The notes: a model not told the origin generated them from the letters alone. Shown: positions 19,294 to 27,990, numbered from the stretch's first letter. The stretch is 64,000 nucleotides of DNA from Psychroserpens sp. Hel_I_66 (GCF_000799465.1 NZ_JUGU01000001.1:682001-746000); one strand, 5' to 3'. Program-made: numbers and translations.

Positions 19294-19914
19294 ATGGCTG
19301 AACTGATAAGAATTTATGAGGAAAATCCTAATCCTAAAGAAATTAGGAAGGTAATTGATGTGCTTAAAAAAGGCGGATTAATAATTTATCCCACAGATAC
19401 TGTTTATGGTTTAGGGTGTGACATCACTAATATCAAGGCTTTAGAAAAGATTGCAAGAATTAAGGGTGTTAAACTTGAAAAGTCAAATTTCTCATTTATT
19501 TGTGAAGATTTGAGCAACCTAAGTGATTATGTAAAGCAAATTGATACGTCAACATTTAAAATTTTAAAACGTGCACTTCCTGGACCTTACACATTTATTT
19601 TACCAGGTTCTAATAATTTACCACATCCGTTTAAAAAACGTAAAACTGTTGGAATACGTGTTCCTAAAAATAACATTGCTCTAGAGATTGTAAGACAGCT
19701 TGGCAATCCAATTGTATCTACTTCTATTCGTGATGAAGATTATGTGATAGAATATACTACAGATCCTGAGTTAATTCTTGAAAAATGGGACATCCTTGTT
19801 GATTTGGTGATTGATGGAGGTTATGGTGATAATGAAGCATCCACTATAATTGACTTATCAGAATCTGAACCTTTGATAGTGAGGGAAGGTAAGGGGAGTT
19901 TGGAGATCTTTTAG
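19294..19914 (+). CDS. tsaC: L-threonylcarbamoyladenylate synthase (Sua5/YrdC family)
   Basis: The 206-residue YrdC-domain protein makes threonylcarbamoyl-AMP from threonine, bicarbonate and ATP, the first step of the t6A37 modification of tRNAs reading ANN codons. The conserved start PTDTVYGLGCD, KxR-type residues in the RIKGVKLEKSNFSFIC stretch, and PGPYTFIL followed by VGIRVP fit the family. It is the short form, lacking the extra C-terminal Sua5 domain. The gene ends just before a strong bidirectional terminator shared with the convergent OmpA gene. Confidence 0.9.
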   Translation: MAELIRIYEENPNPKEIRKVIDVLKKGGLIIYPTDTVYGLGCDITNIKALEKIARIKGVKLEKSNFSFICEDLSNLSDYVKQIDTSTFKILKRALPGPYTFILPGSNNLPHPFKKRKTVGIRVPKNNIALEIVRQLGNPIVSTSIRDEDYVIEYTTDPELILEKWDILVDLVIDGGYGDNEASTIIDLSESEPLIVREGKGSLEIF

Positions 19915-19942
19915 GAATTAGTAAAAAGCAAAAGCAAAAAGC

Positions 19943-19980
19943 AAAAAAGCCCAATCTTTCGATTGGGCTTTCTTTATTTT
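19943..19980. terminator. Bidirectional intrinsic terminator
   Basis: The stem AAGCCCAATC / GATTGGGCTT with a TTTC loop is flanked by A-rich sequence on the left and T-rich sequence on the right. It can end both the tsaC-like message and the convergent OmpA-lipoprotein message. Confidence 0.85.
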
Positions 19981-19993
19981 TATGTCTTCAGGA

Positions 19994-20851
19994 TTAATTT
20001 CCTTCAGTCATTGTTTTCATTTCTTGTTCTACCATTTCATAGAATTGATCTATCTTAGGTAATACAACGATACGAGTACGTCTGTTTTTTGCTTTGTTTT
20101 CCGCAGTATCATTCTCTACTAATGGTACGTAATAACTACGACCAGCAGCGATTAACTGTTGTGGGTTTACTTCCAGTTCTTCTAAAACTCTTACAACAGA
20201 CGTTGCACGTTTTACACTTAAATCCCAGTTATCAACTAACACTCCTTTTGAGTAAGGTACATTATCTGTATGAGATTCTACCATAGCTTCAAAGTTAGGT
20301 TTGCTATTAATTACCTTAGCAACTTTAGCTAATACATCTTTAGCCTTGTTGGTTACATTATAGCTACCAGATTGGAATAATAATTTATCTGCAATAGATA
20401 TAAAAACAACACCTTTTTCAACATTTACCTCAATATCTGGATCATTGATACCAACAGCCTTTTTAAGACTAGTTACAATTGCTAACGTTACACTATCTTT
20501 TCTTGTTAACGCATCTTGTAATCTTGTGATTTTAAGATCTTTTTCTTTTAAGCTCTCCAAAGATTTCTCCAAGTTCTCTGCTCCTTTTTGAGTCAAAGTT
20601 GTTAAATTACCTTTAGTATTGATCAAATCTTGATTAGTTTTACGCATATCTTCAAGTTGATCTTTCATAGTTTCCACTCTTGCCATTGCAGCCGACTTGT
20701 CAGACAAACAGCTATTTAATTTTACGGTAGCAGAATTTAATAGGTCTTGCGTTTCTTTTTGTTTTTGTTCTAGTGCCATAAATTCCTTCTTAGACACACA
20801 TGAAGTCAAAATCAACATTCCAGCAACACTTAATAGCATTAATTTTCTCAT
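19994..20851 (-). CDS. OmpA-family peptidoglycan-binding lipoprotein with coiled coil
   Basis: The 285-residue protein has a lipobox ending at Cys18 (LTSC). A long heptad-patterned coiled-coil segment (about 20-130) is followed by an OmpA/MotB-like domain (about 150-275). That domain shows the peptidoglycan-binding pattern VESHTDNVP, DLSVKRATSVVRVL, and NRRTRIVV. It probably tethers a membrane to the cell wall. The coiled coil would span part of the periplasm or mediate oligomerisation. A perfect -7 box is at 20907-20914. Confidence 0.9.
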   Translation of the reverse strand: MRKLMLLSVAGMLILTSCVSKKEFMALEQKQKETQDLLNSATVKLNSCLSDKSAAMARVETMKDQLEDMRKTNQDLINTKGNLTTLTQKGAENLEKSLESLKEKDLKITRLQDALTRKDSVTLAIVTSLKKAVGINDPDIEVNVEKGVVFISIADKLLFQSGSYNVTNKAKDVLAKVAKVINSKPNFEAMVESHTDNVPYSKGVLVDNWDLSVKRATSVVRVLEELEVNPQQLIAAGRSYYVPLVENDTAENKAKNRRTRIVVLPKIDQFYEMVEQEMKTMTEGN

Positions 20852-20906
20852 AATTGTTTTTAAAAAATTAGTTATAAATTTTTTTTGTTCGATTGTTAGA
20901 ACGTAC

Positions 20907-20914
20907 CAAAATTA
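20907..20914 (-). promoter_or_regulatory. Promoter -7 box for the OmpA-family gene
   Basis: On the minus strand this reads TAATTTTG, a perfect TAnnTTTG, giving a leader of about 50 bases. No good TTG lies at -33. Confidence 0.45.
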
Positions 20915-20973
20915 GATAAAAGAAGAATTGATATTAATGTATTTAACTAAAATTTTAACACATTTACTAACAA

Positions 20974-21954
20974 TTAGTAGTAATAACGCTTTTTAACGAA
21001 ATATGACCACACGATTGACTTGGTTTTGAAGTAGTTTTTTCTCTTCGGAAGTTTTTTGCGCTCACTCAAAAGTCTAGGCAAGTGCCAGTAAAAACTGAAA
21101 TGAGCCCTTAATATCGCCACAAAATGAGCAAACTTTAAACGCAGCAGAAATCTCAAACCTGCAATCCCATCTAGTGTCAACCTGGTGAAAATGATTCCGA
21201 AGAGAACACCTTCTGCATTTTTGGTCAACGTAAATAGACTATTTCTAAAATTGAGATATGTTTTTTTAGGATTTACAGTATTTAACGTCGCGCCACCTAC
21301 ATGATATACTGTGGACGCACCAATATATTTCGCTTTAAATCCAGCATTAAAAGCTCTCCAGCACAAATCGATTTCCTCATAGTGTGCAAAATAGCTCTCA
21401 TCAAATCCTCCCAAAATTTCAAAAATCGACTTTCTAATAAAAAAGCAGGCACCAGAAGTCCAGAAAATCTCAAGGTCATTATCATATTGGTGGTCATCTT
21501 TTTCTATCGTGTCAAAGATGCGACCTCTGCAATAGGCATAACCGTATTGATCAATAAATCCGCCAGCAGCTCCAGCATATTCAAAAAATGTCCTGTTTTT
21601 ATAATCTAATATTTTAGGTTGTATGATAGCAGTACTGTCATTGATTTCAAACTCCGATATTATGGGATTGAGCCAATTTGGTGTGACTTCAACATCACTG
21701 TTTAAAAGGCAAAATACATCTGCATCAACTTGTTGTAGCGCATCGTTATAACCTTTCGCGTAACCACCATTGGTAGCGTTCTCGATAATTTTTACCTTCG
21801 GAAATTTGAGTTTTATAAATGCTACGGAATCATCTGTAGATGCATTATCAGCAACATAAACCTCAGCACTTTCAGAATACTGCGTGACCGATGGTAAGAA
21901 TTTTTCTAGTAATTCCTTCCCGTTCCAGTTGAGTATGACGATTGCTACTTTCAG
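20974..21954 (-). CDS. Family 2 glycosyltransferase with no standard start codon
   Basis: Reading the minus strand from 21954 gives one uninterrupted 326-codon frame. It opens with KVAIVILNWNGKELLEKFLP, the usual nucleotide-sugar-binding start of GT2 (GT-A) enzymes. DNASTDDS, NGGYAKGYN, the DxD-like NSDVEV and GGFDESYFAHYEEIDLCWR follow, so the catalytic domain is intact. Close relatives would begin MKVAIV, but the codon before K is CTG (21952-21954). The only other sense codons after the upstream stop offer no ATG, GTG or TTG until mid-gene. I infer initiation at CTG or by coupling to the gene upstream, whose stop lies 24 bases away in the same frame. The sugar and acceptor are unknown; the C-terminal hydrophobic helices suggest membrane association. 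Confidence 0.8.
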   Translation of the reverse strand: MKVAIVILNWNGKELLEKFLPSVTQYSESAEVYVADNASTDDSVAFIKLKFPKVKIIENATNGGYAKGYNDALQQVDADVFCLLNSDVEVTPNWLNPIISEFEINDSTAIIQPKILDYKNRTFFEYAGAAGGFIDQYGYAYCRGRIFDTIEKDDHQYDNDLEIFWTSGACFFIRKSIFEILGGFDESYFAHYEEIDLCWRAFNAGFKAKYIGASTVYHVGGATLNTVNPKKTYLNFRNSLFTLTKNAEGVLFGIIFTRLTLDGIAGLRFLLRLKFAHFVAILRAHFSFYWHLPRLLSERKKLPKRKNYFKTKSIVWSYFVKKRYYY

Positions 21955-21978
21955 TATTGAATATATTTGTTTGCGATT

Positions 21979-22434
21979 TTAATTTGTGGATTTAATATAG
22001 CTAGGGATATCCTTCAAAAACTCATAACGCTCATTCTCAAAATCCATCCTACAATAATAATGATTAATTCCGTTAGTGACCATTAAATAGGTTGCGTTTA
22101 GTGATAGGTTGTAGCGTGCAATTTGGTCAAAAGTGGTCTGGTCTATTTTTATATTATGGGATTTGCACTCTACAATGAGGTGGATGCTCCCATCTGTATT
22201 GAAAATCACGATGTCGTATCGTTTTGATAACCCGTTGACCTTTAACTCTTTTTCTACATTAATCAACGATTGAGGATAGTTTTTATGCTGAATTAAATAC
22301 TGAACGCAGTGTTGACGCACCCATTCTTCGGGTTGCAAAACGATGAATTTTTTGCGAATCCCATCAAAAATAGAAACTTTATTTTCGTTACTTTTGAAAC
22401 GGAATTCATACTTCGGAAAATTTAATTCTTGCAT
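21979..22434 (-). CDS. Stand-alone HsdR N-terminal-like nuclease-fold protein
   Basis: The 151-residue protein resembles the N-terminal domain of type I restriction R subunits. That domain is a PD-(D/E)xK fold, and the core here is YDIVIFNTDGSIHLIVECKSHN, giving D...ExK (D, then E-C-K). No helicase, methylase or specificity subunit is nearby, so it is not a restriction system in itself. Such orphans next to holA are, as far as I recall, widespread in Flavobacteriia, which suggests a housekeeping DNA role. It is divergent from holA and sits upstream of the glycosyltransferase in the same frame. Confidence 0.8.
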   Translation of the reverse strand: MQELNFPKYEFRFKSNENKVSIFDGIRKKFIVLQPEEWVRQHCVQYLIQHKNYPQSLINVEKELKVNGLSKRYDIVIFNTDGSIHLIVECKSHNIKIDQTTFDQIARYNLSLNATYLMVTNGINHYYCRMDFENERYEFLKDIPSYIKSTN

Positions 22435-22542
22435 TAAGATGTATTCAGATTTTCTTCAAAGTTACTCCACTCTAAACGAAATCCAAAAGTGCTATTTATT
22501 TTTTTGGAATTCGGGATTTAATAATTTGGAATTTTTCAGCAA

Positions 22543-23550
22543 TTGGAAGACGTTAAAAAGATAGTATCAGATTTAAAAAGAGGAGATATAAAGCCTATTT
22601 ACTTCCTTATGGGTGAGGAGCCTTATTACATTGATGCCATATCCAGTTATATTGAAAAAAATGTACTTTCTGAAGAAGAAAAGGGATTTAACCAAATGGT
22701 GCTTTATGGTCGTGATATTTCGGTAGATGACATTGTCTCAAATGCCAAGAGATATCCTATGATGGCTGAGAGACAGGTAGTGATTATAAAAGAGTCCCAG
22801 GATTTATCAAGAACTATAGAAAAGCTTGCAGCCTATGCTGCTAATCCACAACCCACAACACTTCTGGTTGTTAATTATAAATACAAGAAAATTGACAAAC
22901 GAAAAGCGCTCTTTAAGGCTATAAAGAAAAGTGGAGGCGTAGTTTTTGAAAGTAAAAAGTTATATGAGAATCAAGTGTCAGACTGGATACGTCGAGTGCT
23001 TTCTGGACAAAATTATACGATTTCCCCAAAAGCTTCTCAAATGCTAGTTGAATTCTTGGGAACAGATTTGGGCAAGATCAATAATGAACTTGAAAAATTA
23101 AAGATCGTTTTGCCAGAAGGCACGCAAATTTCCGCAGAACATATTGAAGAGCATATTGGGATTAGTAAAGATTATAACAATTTTGAACTGCGTAAAGCTA
23201 TTGGTGCATTGGACAAGGTAAAAGCATTTAAGATTGTAAATTATTTTGGTGATAATCCAAAGGATAACCCAATGGTTGTAACGGTTTCTTTATTGTTTAG
23301 TTTCTTTTCCCAGCTTTTACATTATCATGGACTCAATGATAAAAATCCACGAAACGTGGCTTCTTCACTTAAAATAAATCCATATTTCGTTAATGAATAT
23401 GTATCTGCAGCGCGAAATTTTCCGATGCGAAAAGTTAGTGAAGTGGTCTCGACACTTCGAGAATTTGATGTTAGGGGAAAGGGCGTAAATTCAAATGCTG
23501 TACCTCAAGGCGACTTATTAAAAGAATTAATGGTACGCATCTTTACATAA
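22543..23550 (+). CDS. holA: DNA polymerase III delta subunit
   Basis: The 335-residue protein is the delta subunit of the clamp loader, which opens the beta sliding clamp. The N-terminal AAA+-like domain begins with IKPIYFLMGEEPYYIDAI, the typical delta start, and lacks a functional Walker A as expected. The middle contains GTDLGKINNELEKL and EHIGISKDYNNFEL, also typical. The start is TTG (22543-22545), giving MEDVKKIV; no ATG is nearer the conserved region. Confidence 0.93.
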   Translation: MEDVKKIVSDLKRGDIKPIYFLMGEEPYYIDAISSYIEKNVLSEEEKGFNQMVLYGRDISVDDIVSNAKRYPMMAERQVVIIKESQDLSRTIEKLAAYAANPQPTTLLVVNYKYKKIDKRKALFKAIKKSGGVVFESKKLYENQVSDWIRRVLSGQNYTISPKASQMLVEFLGTDLGKINNELEKLKIVLPEGTQISAEHIEEHIGISKDYNNFELRKAIGALDKVKAFKIVNYFGDNPKDNPMVVTVSLLFSFFSQLLHYHGLNDKNPRNVASSLKINPYFVNEYVSAARNFPMRKVSEVVSTLREFDVRGKGVNSNAVPQGDLLKELMVRIFT

Positions 23551-23676
23551 GCTTTAACACCTATTAACATAAAGTATTAAATCATCGTTAAACCCTGTAA
23601 AATATAGTGTTTTGGGCTTTTAATGTGTTATATTAAAGTAATCGAAATATTAACAACATAAAAACCAAAATAGAAA

Positions 23677-24237
23677 ATGGAAAATTTAAATAAGAAAACA
23701 GTAGCAATATTAGCAACCAACGGATTTGAAGAAAGTGAACTTAGAGAGCCAATGAAGGCTCTTAAAGAAGCTGGAGCAGAGGTGCATATTATTTCCGAAG
23801 AATCAGGAAAGATTAAATCTTGGGCTGATGGAAATTGGGGTAAAGAATATGACGTTGATAAAACATTAGATCAAGTATCGCAGTTTGACTATAATGCTCT
23901 TGTATTACCAGGAGGAGTTATTAACCCAGATAAATTAAGACGAAATGAAAAAGCAGTAAGTTTTACGAGGTCATTTTTTGAAAATCATAAGCCAGTAGGT
24001 GCAATTTGTCATGCACCATGGTTATTGGTGGAAGCTGACGTATTAAAGGATAGAAATGTAACTTCTTTTAGTTCAATAAGAAAAGATATTGAAAATGCTG
24101 GAGCCAACTGGTTTGATAAAGAAGTAGTATGTGATCAGGGCTTGGTTACCAGTAGAAATCCAAATGATTTACCAGCATTTTGCTCTAAATTAGTAGAGGA
24201 AATTTATGAAGGTAAGCATAAAATGCAAACTGCCTAA
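23677..24237 (+). CDS. DJ-1/PfpI-family protein (type 1 glutamine amidotransferase fold)
   Basis: The 186-residue protein has the PfpI pattern. Glu in the EESEL stretch and the nucleophile elbow AICHAPW with Cys111-His112 form the reactive site. Family members include stress proteins such as YhbO and general stress protein 18, reported as glyoxalase, protease or deglycase. Which activity applies here cannot be told. It is followed after 19 bases by a small Rho-N-domain protein, and the pair ends in a strong terminator, so they form a two-gene unit that may belong to a stress response (inference). Confidence 0.9.
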   Translation: MENLNKKTVAILATNGFEESELREPMKALKEAGAEVHIISEESGKIKSWADGNWGKEYDVDKTLDQVSQFDYNALVLPGGVINPDKLRRNEKAVSFTRSFFENHKPVGAICHAPWLLVEADVLKDRNVTSFSSIRKDIENAGANWFDKEVVCDQGLVTSRNPNDLPAFCSKLVEEIYEGKHKMQTA

Positions 24238-24256
24238 TTAAAATTAAAATGTAATT

Positions 24257-24511
24257 ATGGGAAAACAAAAAAATCATGGTGCAAGCATTAAAAACGATGC
24301 TCAATATGAAGCCCTCAAAGACGAAGGTTATAGCAAAGAAAAAGCTGCTAGAATAGCTAACACTGAAAACTCTGGTAAAAAAGGAGGGAAAGCTAAACCT
24401 TATGAAGAACGAACCAAAGATGACTTGTATGATCAAGCAAAAAAGGTAGGTATAGATGGTAGAAGTAACATGAATAAAGAAGAGCTAATCAAAGCTCTGA
24501 GAAATAATTAA
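24257..24511 (+). CDS. Small basic protein with Rho N-terminal-like domain
   Basis: The 84-residue, lysine-rich protein has an N-terminal segment of unknown type (HGASIKNDAQYEALKDEG) and a C-terminal SAP/Rho-N-like helix-extended-loop-helix motif (DDLYDQAKKVGIDGRSNMNK). In transcription factor Rho that motif helps bind nucleic acid. It is probably a small cytoplasmic nucleic-acid-associated protein; similar proteins are seen in stress-response clusters. It lies in the same transcription unit as the PfpI-like gene. Confidence 0.8.
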   Translation: MGKQKNHGASIKNDAQYEALKDEGYSKEKAARIANTENSGKKGGKAKPYEERTKDDLYDQAKKVGIDGRSNMNKEELIKALRNN

Positions 24512-24530
24512 GTTTTCTATTTACATTTTG

Positions 24531-24568
24531 AAGCGCAATATCAATTATGTTGATATTGCGCTTTTTTT
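24531..24568 (+). terminator. Intrinsic terminator after the Rho-N gene
   Basis: A 14-bp perfect stem, AAGCGCAATATCAA with TTGATATTGCGCTT, around a TTATG loop runs into a seven-T tract. This is the strongest terminator in the window. Confidence 0.92.
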
Positions 24569-24725
24569 GTTTCTGATTATGTTGGAAAAGTACATAAATG
24601 ACAATTTTCCTTTCAATTTTAATACGGTCAATAACGGTACAGAACACGTAATTACCGTTGTTTAATATTGTTGTCATTCCTAATAAAATCTTTATTAATT
24701 GAAATTAATTTGTTTCTGCAGTCAT

Positions 24726-24965
24726 CTATGATTTTCTTTTGAAATTGATTAGTGAAATTAATGAAACCAAAGCCCAAACTCCTTCAAGTATAACAAATGG
24801 GTAATAAGTCATAAGTATAGAAGCTAAACAGGCCATACTTGCTCCAGCTAAATTGAGCAATATAAAACTGAGATCATTATTATTTATTTTTCCTATTACG
24901 TTGAGTATGTAAGCCAATAGAATTTGAAAAACGCCGATACAGCCAATCCAATCAATAGTGTTCAT
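24726..24965 (-). CDS. Small three-helix membrane protein (CBU_0592-like)
   Basis: The 79-residue, strongly hydrophobic protein has about three transmembrane helices (4-23, 30-50, 54-73) and the IDWIGCIGVFQILLAYIL opening of the CBU_0592-like family, whose function is unknown. It should be an inner-membrane protein. It stands alone between a 160-base gap and a 120-base gap. Confidence 0.65.
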   Translation of the reverse strand: MNTIDWIGCIGVFQILLAYILNVIGKINNNDLSFILLNLAGASMACLASILMTYYPFVILEGVWALVSLISLINFKRKS

Positions 24966-25088
24966 TTTTAGATATTTTATGCAATTAATTTTGTTTTATT
25001 AAATGACTGGAATTTTAATAAAGTAAGTAAATAAAATAAACCAACTCTGTGAATAAAACTTTCAGAACATACGTTTTATGGGCAGGAC

Positions 25089-25940
25089 TTATTCGGTGGC
25101 CAATATGTTGCTTATAATTTCAATGAATTTTTCATTCCATTTTTTATAATCGTGTCCACCTTCAAATTCATGGATATCTGCAAATAAATCAAGTTTTTCG
25201 TATTTCGATTTTAAAAATTCCGCATCTTCTTTAAGAAAGGATGGTTCTTTGCTTCCATATTGCAAATATAATTTAGGATAATCTATATTCTTCTCCCAGG
25301 CACTCGATTGGACATCTCCACCAAACGTAGAAAAGCAAAGGTAGGTGCCAATCGTATTTGGATATTTATTTAATAAATATAAACCAAAGCCTGCTCCATT
25401 TGAAACACCATAAAAATATCTATCCTCTTTGGTTAGTTTCTGGTTAAATTTTTGCTCTACGGAAGACAATAATTCAGTATTAAAATATCGCATATGGTTG
25501 TCAAACCTGTTGGCTAATTCTGGATTATTGTTACCTTCAGAATATTGATCTACGTATTCAAAATATCTTAATGTTAAATACATAGTGTCTCCATTGCCCA
25601 AGGTACCACTACTGTCGGCAATTTTATTATTTGAATAACTTTTAATCAGTATTACGGGATCTATGATTTTATTGTTGATTAATGAGTCTAATGTTCTCTT
25701 GTAAAAACTGTTCTCTGTGATTTTGTTGCCATCTGTAGAGTATATGATCGGGTATGTTTTTGTGTCATCAAATCCTTTTGGTAAATAGACATTATGTTTT
25801 CGGTATTCGTCTAAATAGTCACTGTAAATTGAATCGGTAAAAAATTTAGATTCTGAATTTGAAGTTGATTTTTTTGATTGGCAAGACATTATTGATAAGG
25901 TTATAATTCCAATTATTACTATTCCTAATTTTTTTATCAT
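25089..25940 (-). CDS. Esterase-D-like alpha/beta-hydrolase lipoprotein
   Basis: The 283-residue protein has a lipobox at about residue 20 (SIMSC) and a Ser-rich tether, then a putative-esterase (enterochelin esterase-like) fold. Visible motifs are HNVYLPKGFDDTKTYPIIYSTDG, the nucleophile elbow GVSNGAG and a late histidine in FEGGHDYKKW. The nucleophile context S-N-G is unusual but known in this family. It is probably an exported esterase of unknown substrate. It lies in the poorly conserved patch 24700-27000. Confidence 0.75.
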   Translation of the reverse strand: MIKKLGIVIIGIITLSIMSCQSKKSTSNSESKFFTDSIYSDYLDEYRKHNVYLPKGFDDTKTYPIIYSTDGNKITENSFYKRTLDSLINNKIIDPVILIKSYSNNKIADSSGTLGNGDTMYLTLRYFEYVDQYSEGNNNPELANRFDNHMRYFNTELLSSVEQKFNQKLTKEDRYFYGVSNGAGFGLYLLNKYPNTIGTYLCFSTFGGDVQSSAWEKNIDYPKLYLQYGSKEPSFLKEDAEFLKSKYEKLDLFADIHEFEGGHDYKKWNEKFIEIISNILATE

Positions 25941-25995
25941 AGATTATTATTGAATGCGGAAAGATATTTTGTATGATTTTTAGTCTATTATGTTA

Positions 25996-26415
25996 TTATA
26001 AACTTTTGGCAAAAGGCGTTTTTTCTGAAGGCAGATTGAGATTAGCTAACATTTTTTTCAATTCTAAAAATGAATTTTTTTCAATCAACTGTGAATTAAT
26101 TGTCAGTTTTTTTTGCTTCGAGTATAAGATGTAATCTCCCGCAAAGTGTTTGATATAATTGATATCGTCAAGTTTTATTTTATGATTTGATCCAATTATT
26201 CTTTTTTTTATAATAGTTCCGTTCTTTATAATTAAATATTGATTTGTCAAGTCATATAGATATTGTCCCAAAAAAAGAACTCCGAACAATAAATGTATAA
26301 CATTTGGCCAACGGGAATTATCACGGTCTATAACACTATACAAACCAATCCCTATCCATACTATGGCGAAAATTAATGTGCTTATTAATCGTTTCTTCTT
26401 AAATTTTATTTTCAT
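25996..26415 (-). CDS. Small membrane protein with PH-like C-terminal half
   Basis: The 139-residue protein has two transmembrane helices (about 11-28 and 37-55), then a beta-rich segment with the pattern of bacterial PH-like domains (YLIIKNGTIIKKRI, KIKLDDINYIKHFAGDYILYS). I recognise no enzyme family. It is probably an inner-membrane protein. It is 55 bases upstream of the esterase on the same strand, and co-transcription is possible. Confidence 0.6.
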   Translation of the reverse strand: MKIKFKKKRLISTLIFAIVWIGIGLYSVIDRDNSRWPNVIHLLFGVLFLGQYLYDLTNQYLIIKNGTIIKKRIIGSNHKIKLDDINYIKHFAGDYILYSKQKKLTINSQLIEKNSFLELKKMLANLNLPSEKTPFAKSL

Positions 26416-26514
26416 TTATCTATTTGGTTTTCATTATTAATTAAGTTTTCTGGATTACATAGTCTTAAACTTTATTTGATAACTGATTAAAGCCTGATAT
26501 TTTCAGAAAAAAAA

Positions 26515-26985
26515 TCAAATCTCTTCCAACTGCATATTATAGTCATACTGCAAATCTTCATGAAGGTTCAAAACCTTTTTGGTAATCGCTTCAATATTAC
26601 GGTCATAAAGATTGGTTAGTGTTGTATTTCGGTTAATAGACGGTTTCATGTTCTTTAGCTTTTTGCAAAAGTAGAGTAGCAGTTCAACTTCGGTTTCCTT
26701 ATTGAGTGAATAACGTATGTATTTTTTAGTGTTCCGAAGAATCTTGCGTACACTTTTCTTAATATAAAAAAAACTATTGGTATTAATGAGCTCAAACTGT
26801 TCATCAATTTCTGCCTTTACGGTCTCAATGTAGCCAGCTTCACTATCAGCTTCAAATAACAAATAGGTGAGTAGCTCTTTATTTTCCTTTTTAAAACGGG
26901 ATAAGCGCAAACAAAGTTCTGCCAATTCTTGGTTGGTTTTATGTTTAAGTTCTTTTCTTATGGTAACTACCGAAACTGCTTTCAT
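26515..26985 (-). CDS. Unknown helical protein
   Basis: The 156-residue protein is rich in Lys, Glu and Leu and predicted almost entirely helical. It has no signal peptide, transmembrane segment or known motif; a Tyr/Lys/Arg-rich helix lies near 75-95. It is probably cytoplasmic. I do not recognise a family. It has its own 100-base upstream gap to the divergent hydrolase gene. Confidence 0.6.
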   Translation of the reverse strand: MKAVSVVTIRKELKHKTNQELAELCLRLSRFKKENKELLTYLLFEADSEAGYIETVKAEIDEQFELINTNSFFYIKKSVRKILRNTKKYIRYSLNKETEVELLLYFCKKLKNMKPSINRNTTLTNLYDRNIEAITKKVLNLHEDLQYDYNMQLEEI

Positions 26986-27087
26986 AACTGAGTAATAAGT
27001 TTTTGTTTGAGCAAATCATTTATCCAATCAGGTTAATGAATACCTTAAAATCTAGGTAAATTAGATTGAATTTAAAATTAAACTTTT

Positions 27088-27918
27088 ATGCCATTTATAA
27101 CAAATAAAACACAAGAAGAAAACGTAGATATATTTTATGAAGACTATGGATCTGGACAACCAGTGATATTGATCCACGGTTGGCCACTAAGTCGTAAATC
27201 TTGGGAGCAACAAGTCTGGAAAATCGTAGAAGCAGGATACAGATGTATTTCTTATGACCGTCGTGGTTTTGGAATTTCATCCTCACCTTGGAACAATTAT
27301 GATTATTCATCGCTCACAACAGACCTTAACCAACTCATAAAACAATTAGAGCTCAAAGATGTGGTTCTTGTTGGTTTCTCAATGGGTGGAGGAGAAGTGG
27401 TGCGTTATTTTACCGACTTTGGAAATGAGAATATCGCAAAAGCTGCATTAATAAGTAGTATCATTCCTTTAGTTAAGAAAAAAGAAGACAATCCAGATGG
27501 AGTGCCAGAAAAAGATCTTGAAGGAATCAAAGACGCTCTAGAAAATGACCGTGTAGGGTTCTTAAAGGAATTCTCAAAAGGCTTTTATAACTATAAAGAC
27601 AATAAAGATCGTGTTAGTGAAGCACAATTAGATTACGATTTTATAGTTGCCTCACATGCATCGCCACGTGCAACCATTGAAACCGCAAAGGCTTGGATGG
27701 ATACCGATTTTAGATCAGAGCTAAAAAATGTAAAAGTGCCAACGTTAATTGTTCATGGAGACGCAGATGGTACAGTGCCAATTGAAACATCTGCAAAACA
27801 AGCTCACGAAGGAATAGACAATAGTAAACTTGAAGTCATTAAAGGAGCTCCTCATGGTCTAAATGTTACTCATAAAGACGAGTTCAATAAAATTTTAATA
27901 GACTTCTTAAAGAAGTAA
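27088..27918 (+). CDS. Alpha/beta hydrolase of the non-haem chloroperoxidase type
   Basis: The 276-residue cytoplasmic protein matches the arylesterase/haloperoxidase group. HGWPLSRKSWEQQ carries the oxyanion residues, GFSMGGGE the nucleophile Ser, VHGDADGTVP the Asp, and GAPHGL the His. In vitro such enzymes show perhydrolase (haloperoxidase) and esterase activity, but the cellular substrate is generally unknown. Length is typical. It is monocistronic and ends before a clear terminator. Confidence 0.92.
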   Translation: MPFITNKTQEENVDIFYEDYGSGQPVILIHGWPLSRKSWEQQVWKIVEAGYRCISYDRRGFGISSSPWNNYDYSSLTTDLNQLIKQLELKDVVLVGFSMGGGEVVRYFTDFGNENIAKAALISSIIPLVKKKEDNPDGVPEKDLEGIKDALENDRVGFLKEFSKGFYNYKDNKDRVSEAQLDYDFIVASHASPRATIETAKAWMDTDFRSELKNVKVPTLIVHGDADGTVPIETSAKQAHEGIDNSKLEVIKGAPHGLNVTHKDEFNKILIDFLKK

Positions 27919-27950
27919 TTTAAAATTAAGAAATACAGAAAAATCTAAAT

Positions 27951-27990
27951 AAAAAAAGCTAGTTAGCATAACGCCAAACTAGCTTTTTTT
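27951..27990. terminator. Bidirectional intrinsic terminator
   Basis: The stem AAAGCTAGTT / AACTAGCTTT is flanked by A and T tracts and has a 12-base loop. It ends the hydrolase gene and can also serve the convergent DoxX gene. Confidence 0.85.

Noticed and set aside
21297..21497. 66-codon ORF and a C-terminal ORF 20974-21414 suggesting a frameshifted glycosyltransferase
   Set aside because: Direct translation of the minus strand from 21954 shows one open frame with all GT2 motifs. The shorter ORFs only arise because no standard start codon exists upstream.
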